From Flavobacteriales bacterium UBA5081 (GTDB taxonomy: Bacteria; Bacteroidota; Bacteroidia; Flavobacteriales_E; Vicingaceae): DNA of 8,508 nt. This document shows, piece by piece, positions 6,845 through 8,508 of this stretch. The stretch is taken from NCBI GenBank assembly GCA_002415785.1, contig DIAJ01000005.1, positions 1 to 8,508 on the forward strand, given 5' to 3'. The notes under the pieces are model-generated. The model was given only the letters and a program-made list of their open reading frames with translations. It was not told the DNA's origin and did no database searches. The position numbers and the translations under genes were made by a program. The first letter of the stretch is position 1. Each line of letters begins with the position of its first letter.

Positions 6845-7867
6845 ATGAAAATATTAGTTACCGGAGGTGCAGGTTACATTGGATCTCACACGATCGTTGA
6901 ATTAGTAAATGCGGGCTATCAATCGATAGTTTCTGTTGATAATTTCATTAATTCTTCAGCGGAGGTTTATGATCGAATTGAAAAAGTTTCCGGTCAGAAA
7001 ATTGAATATTACAATATTGATTTAAGTAAAAGAACTGAAACCACTGCATTTTTTAAGCAACATAGCTTTGATGCAGTCATTCATTTTGCAGCCTTAAAGT
7101 CAGTTCCAGAGTCTGTGGAGCAACCTGAACTTTATTATCACAATAACTTAAACTCCTTATTAAATGTAATGGAAGGAATGAAGTTGAGCAACTGTAATCA
7201 ACTCATTTTTTCAAGTTCTTGCTCTGTTTATGGCAACCCCGACAAATTGCCTGTAATGGAAGATACTCCTTTTGGAGAAGCTGAGTCACCTTATGCTCGA
7301 AGTAAGCAAATGGGCGAGAATATCATTTCCGATTTTTGCAAAAGCAGAAAGAATTTCAAGGCATTATCGCTAAGGTATTTTAATCCGGTGGGAGCTCATC
7401 CTTCAGCGCAATTAGGCGAGGCACAAAGTCAGCGACCAAATAATCTAGTTCCCATTATTACTCAAACAGCAGCGGGAATTAGAGAAAAAGTAACGGTGTT
7501 TGGTGATGATTATAATACCCGCGACGGAAGTTGTATTCGCGATTACATACATGTAATTGACATAGCTAAAGCTCATGTAAAAGGAGTGGAGTTTTTGAAT
7601 GAATTAAGCAAAGAAGACAATAATTACGAAGTAATAAACCTTGGAAGCGGAAATGGGACTACTGTTTTGGAAATGGTAAAAGCTTTTGAAGAAGTTAATC
7701 AGTTAAAGCTAAACTACGAGATTGGACCAAGACGAGCCGGAGATGTAGAAGCCATATATGCTAACAACAGCTATGCAAAAAAGAAGCTAGCTTGGGAAGC
7801 AAAGCACAGCTTAGAAGATATGTTGAGTTCTGCGTGGAAATGGCAGAAGGCTTTGAAAAATCAGTGA
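6845..7867 (+). CDS. galE: UDP-glucose 4-epimerase GalE
   Basis: Extended short-chain dehydrogenase that interconverts UDP-glucose and UDP-galactose with tightly bound NAD, in the cytosol. At 340 residues it is the usual length. The NAD-binding motif is TGGAGYIGSH (6-15), then VDNF (31-34) and HFAALKSVPES (80-90). The catalytic groups are S125 in SSSCSVYG and the Y150-x3-K154 pair in YARSK. RYFNPVGAHPS (177-187), DGSCIRDYIHVID (227-239) and the C-terminal PRRAGDVEAIYAN (295-307) are all typical. At the sugar-pocket gatekeeper (Tyr299 in E. coli, Cys307 in human), alignment by eye gives I305, so activity on N-acetylated UDP-sugars is possible. The AGGAG at 6827-6831 is 13 bases from the ATG, too far for a normal ribosome site. 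It overlaps the convergent rlmH by 7 bp. Confidence 0.96.
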   Translation: MKILVTGGAGYIGSHTIVELVNAGYQSIVSVDNFINSSAEVYDRIEKVSGQKIEYYNIDLSKRTETTAFFKQHSFDAVIHFAALKSVPESVEQPELYYHNNLNSLLNVMEGMKLSNCNQLIFSSSCSVYGNPDKLPVMEDTPFGEAESPYARSKQMGENIISDFCKSRKNFKALSLRYFNPVGAHPSAQLGEAQSQRPNNLVPIITQTAAGIREKVTVFGDDYNTRDGSCIRDYIHVIDIAKAHVKGVEFLNELSKEDNNYEVINLGSGNGTTVLEMVKAFEEVNQLKLNYEIGPRRAGDVEAIYANNSYAKKKLAWEAKHSLEDMLSSAWKWQKALKNQ

Positions 7868-8331
7868 TGATAGCTCTCGCCTTTTAGAATAGTAAAGGCT
7901 CTGTATAATTGTTCCACAAAAATCAATCGAACCATTTGGTGAGTAAAAGTCAGCTCTGATAAAGCCACTTTTGAATTGGCTCTGTCGTAAACAGATTGGT
8001 CGAACCCAAAAGCACCGCCAATGCAAAAAACTAAATCTTTAGGCGCAGCATTCATCTTCTTTTGTAAAAAACCGGCAAACTTTTCAGAGCTAAAGCTCTT
8101 CCCTTTCTCATCCAATAAAATTAAAACCGACTGTTCGCTTAGGGAGTTTAGAATCGCTTCAGCTTCTTGCTTTTTAAGTTCAGTATCATTAGCTGACTTT
8201 TTTTTGCCTTTAGCCTGAACAAAATCCATCTTAAAATTACAATAATGTTTCAATCGTTTAAAATAATCGTCTATTAACAGCTGCATCGTATTATCTGCCG
8301 TTTTTCCTACAACTAAAAGTCGAATTTGCAT
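7861..8331 (-). CDS. rlmH: 23S rRNA (pseudouridine1915-N3)-methyltransferase
   Basis: SPOUT-class methyltransferase that methylates N3 of pseudouridine 1915 in helix 69 of 23S rRNA on assembled 70S ribosomes, using S-adenosylmethionine. It has 156 residues against 155 in E. coli. The trefoil-knot features are visible: LLDEKG (72-77), the SAM-binding glycine segment FCIGGAFGFD (102-111), LSELTFTHQMVR (124-135), EQLYRA (140-145) and the C-terminal YHH (154-156), corresponding to the YHRE end of the E. coli enzyme. The start ATG is the only good one, since VVGK follows within ten residues. It reads against galE, with stop codons 7 bp overlapped and no terminator between them. Confidence 0.96.
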   Translation of the reverse strand: MQIRLLVVGKTADNTMQLLIDDYFKRLKHYCNFKMDFVQAKGKKKSANDTELKKQEAEAILNSLSEQSVLILLDEKGKSFSSEKFAGFLQKKMNAAPKDLVFCIGGAFGFDQSVYDRANSKVALSELTFTHQMVRLIFVEQLYRAFTILKGESYHH

Positions 8332-8378
8332 AATACCTTTTTGTTAAATCAAAGTCTATTAATTTACTTAAATTCATT

Positions 8379-8408
8379 AAAAACTAAAATACCTATTTGT
8401 TTTTCAAC
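8379..8408 (-). promoter_or_regulatory. Candidate rlmH promoter
   Basis: On the minus strand TAGTTTTT (plus 8379-8386) matches five of six defined positions of TAnnTTTG. GTTG (plus 8405-8408) lies 18 bases upstream, three of four matches to TTTG. The -7 is 48 bp from the rlmH start, close to the arrangement proposed for rho. Nearby TAGACTTTG (plus 8350-8358) has one base too many between TA and TTTG. Confidence 0.28.
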
Positions 8409-8416
8409 ATACTATT

Positions 8417-8447
8417 TTTACTTTTTTCCATTGATGAAAAAAGTAAA
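8417..8447. repeat. 12-bp perfect inverted repeat, 7-base loop
   Basis: TTTACTTTTTTC (8417-8428) and GAAAAAAGTAAA (8436-8447) are perfect reverse complements around the loop CATTGAT. The arms are T- and A-rich, so a transcript from either strand would give an A/U stem. The sequence that follows (CAAAAAAATCTAGACC onward) looks like a dispersed intergenic module I associate with Bacteroidota genomes. That association is recollection, not a search result. It could also act as a weak bidirectional terminator or a repeat remnant. Confidence 0.55.
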
Positions 8448-8508
8448 CAAAAAAATCTAGACCTGTTTCGTAATTTAAGTCTTCCGCTCCTAAATGGCGA
8501 TGATTTCA

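Noticed and set aside
7811..8026. Leftward frame over the galE/rlmH junction
   Set aside because: It overlaps rlmH in another frame and galE antisense, both strongly supported; no motif is present.
8021..8218. Rightward frame antisense to rlmH
   Set aside because: Shadow of the conserved rlmH sequence with no recognisable features.

Overview
The window looks like core chromosome of a low-GC member of the Bacteroidota, probably a marine Flavobacteriales-type lineage. The grounds are: three near-identical TACCTTTG promoter cores of the Bacteroidota sigma-ABfA type (TTTG / TAnnTTTG) at the left edge, genes that mostly lack a well-placed Shine-Dalgarno sequence, a DUF4199-like membrane protein, a Rho factor with a very long disordered insertion, and AT-rich intergenic DNA. 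The genus cannot be fixed from this sequence alone.

Layout, left to right. Positions 1-216 hold three tandem leftward promoters about 105 bp apart. Their target lies beyond the left edge; the core resembles Bacteroidota rRNA/tRNA promoters. A rightward pair follows: a pirin-family protein (380-1249) and the murein-recycling ligase Mpl (1271-2626), 21 bp apart. A rightward family-2 sulfotransferase (2697-3344) comes next. It converges on a leftward pair, rho (5587-3851) followed after 9 bp by a four-helix DUF4199-like membrane protein (3841-3341). A leftward Gfo/Idh/MocA sugar oxidoreductase (6764-5742) is divergent from a rightward galE (6845-7867), with 80 bp between them. galE converges on leftward rlmH (8331-7861). 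The right edge carries an AT-rich stretch with a 12-bp perfect inverted repeat.

How the genes fit together. Mpl belongs to cell-wall recycling. The GalE and Gfo/Idh pair suggests supply or modification of nucleotide sugars for surface glycans, and the sulfotransferase could modify a glycan or other surface molecule. These links are inferred from families and neighbourhood. Rho and RlmH are housekeeping functions in transcription termination and ribosome maturation. Both convergent pairs overlap at their stop codons (4 and 7 bp), so neither has room for an intergenic terminator.

I found no convincing undescribed defence, mobile or multi-gene system. The points most worth a second look are the tandem promoter array with a small hairpin at each predicted transcript start, the Asn-rich and basic disordered insertion in Rho, the orphan sulfotransferase with a probable TTG start, the Ile gatekeeper in GalE, and the inverted-repeat module at the right edge.
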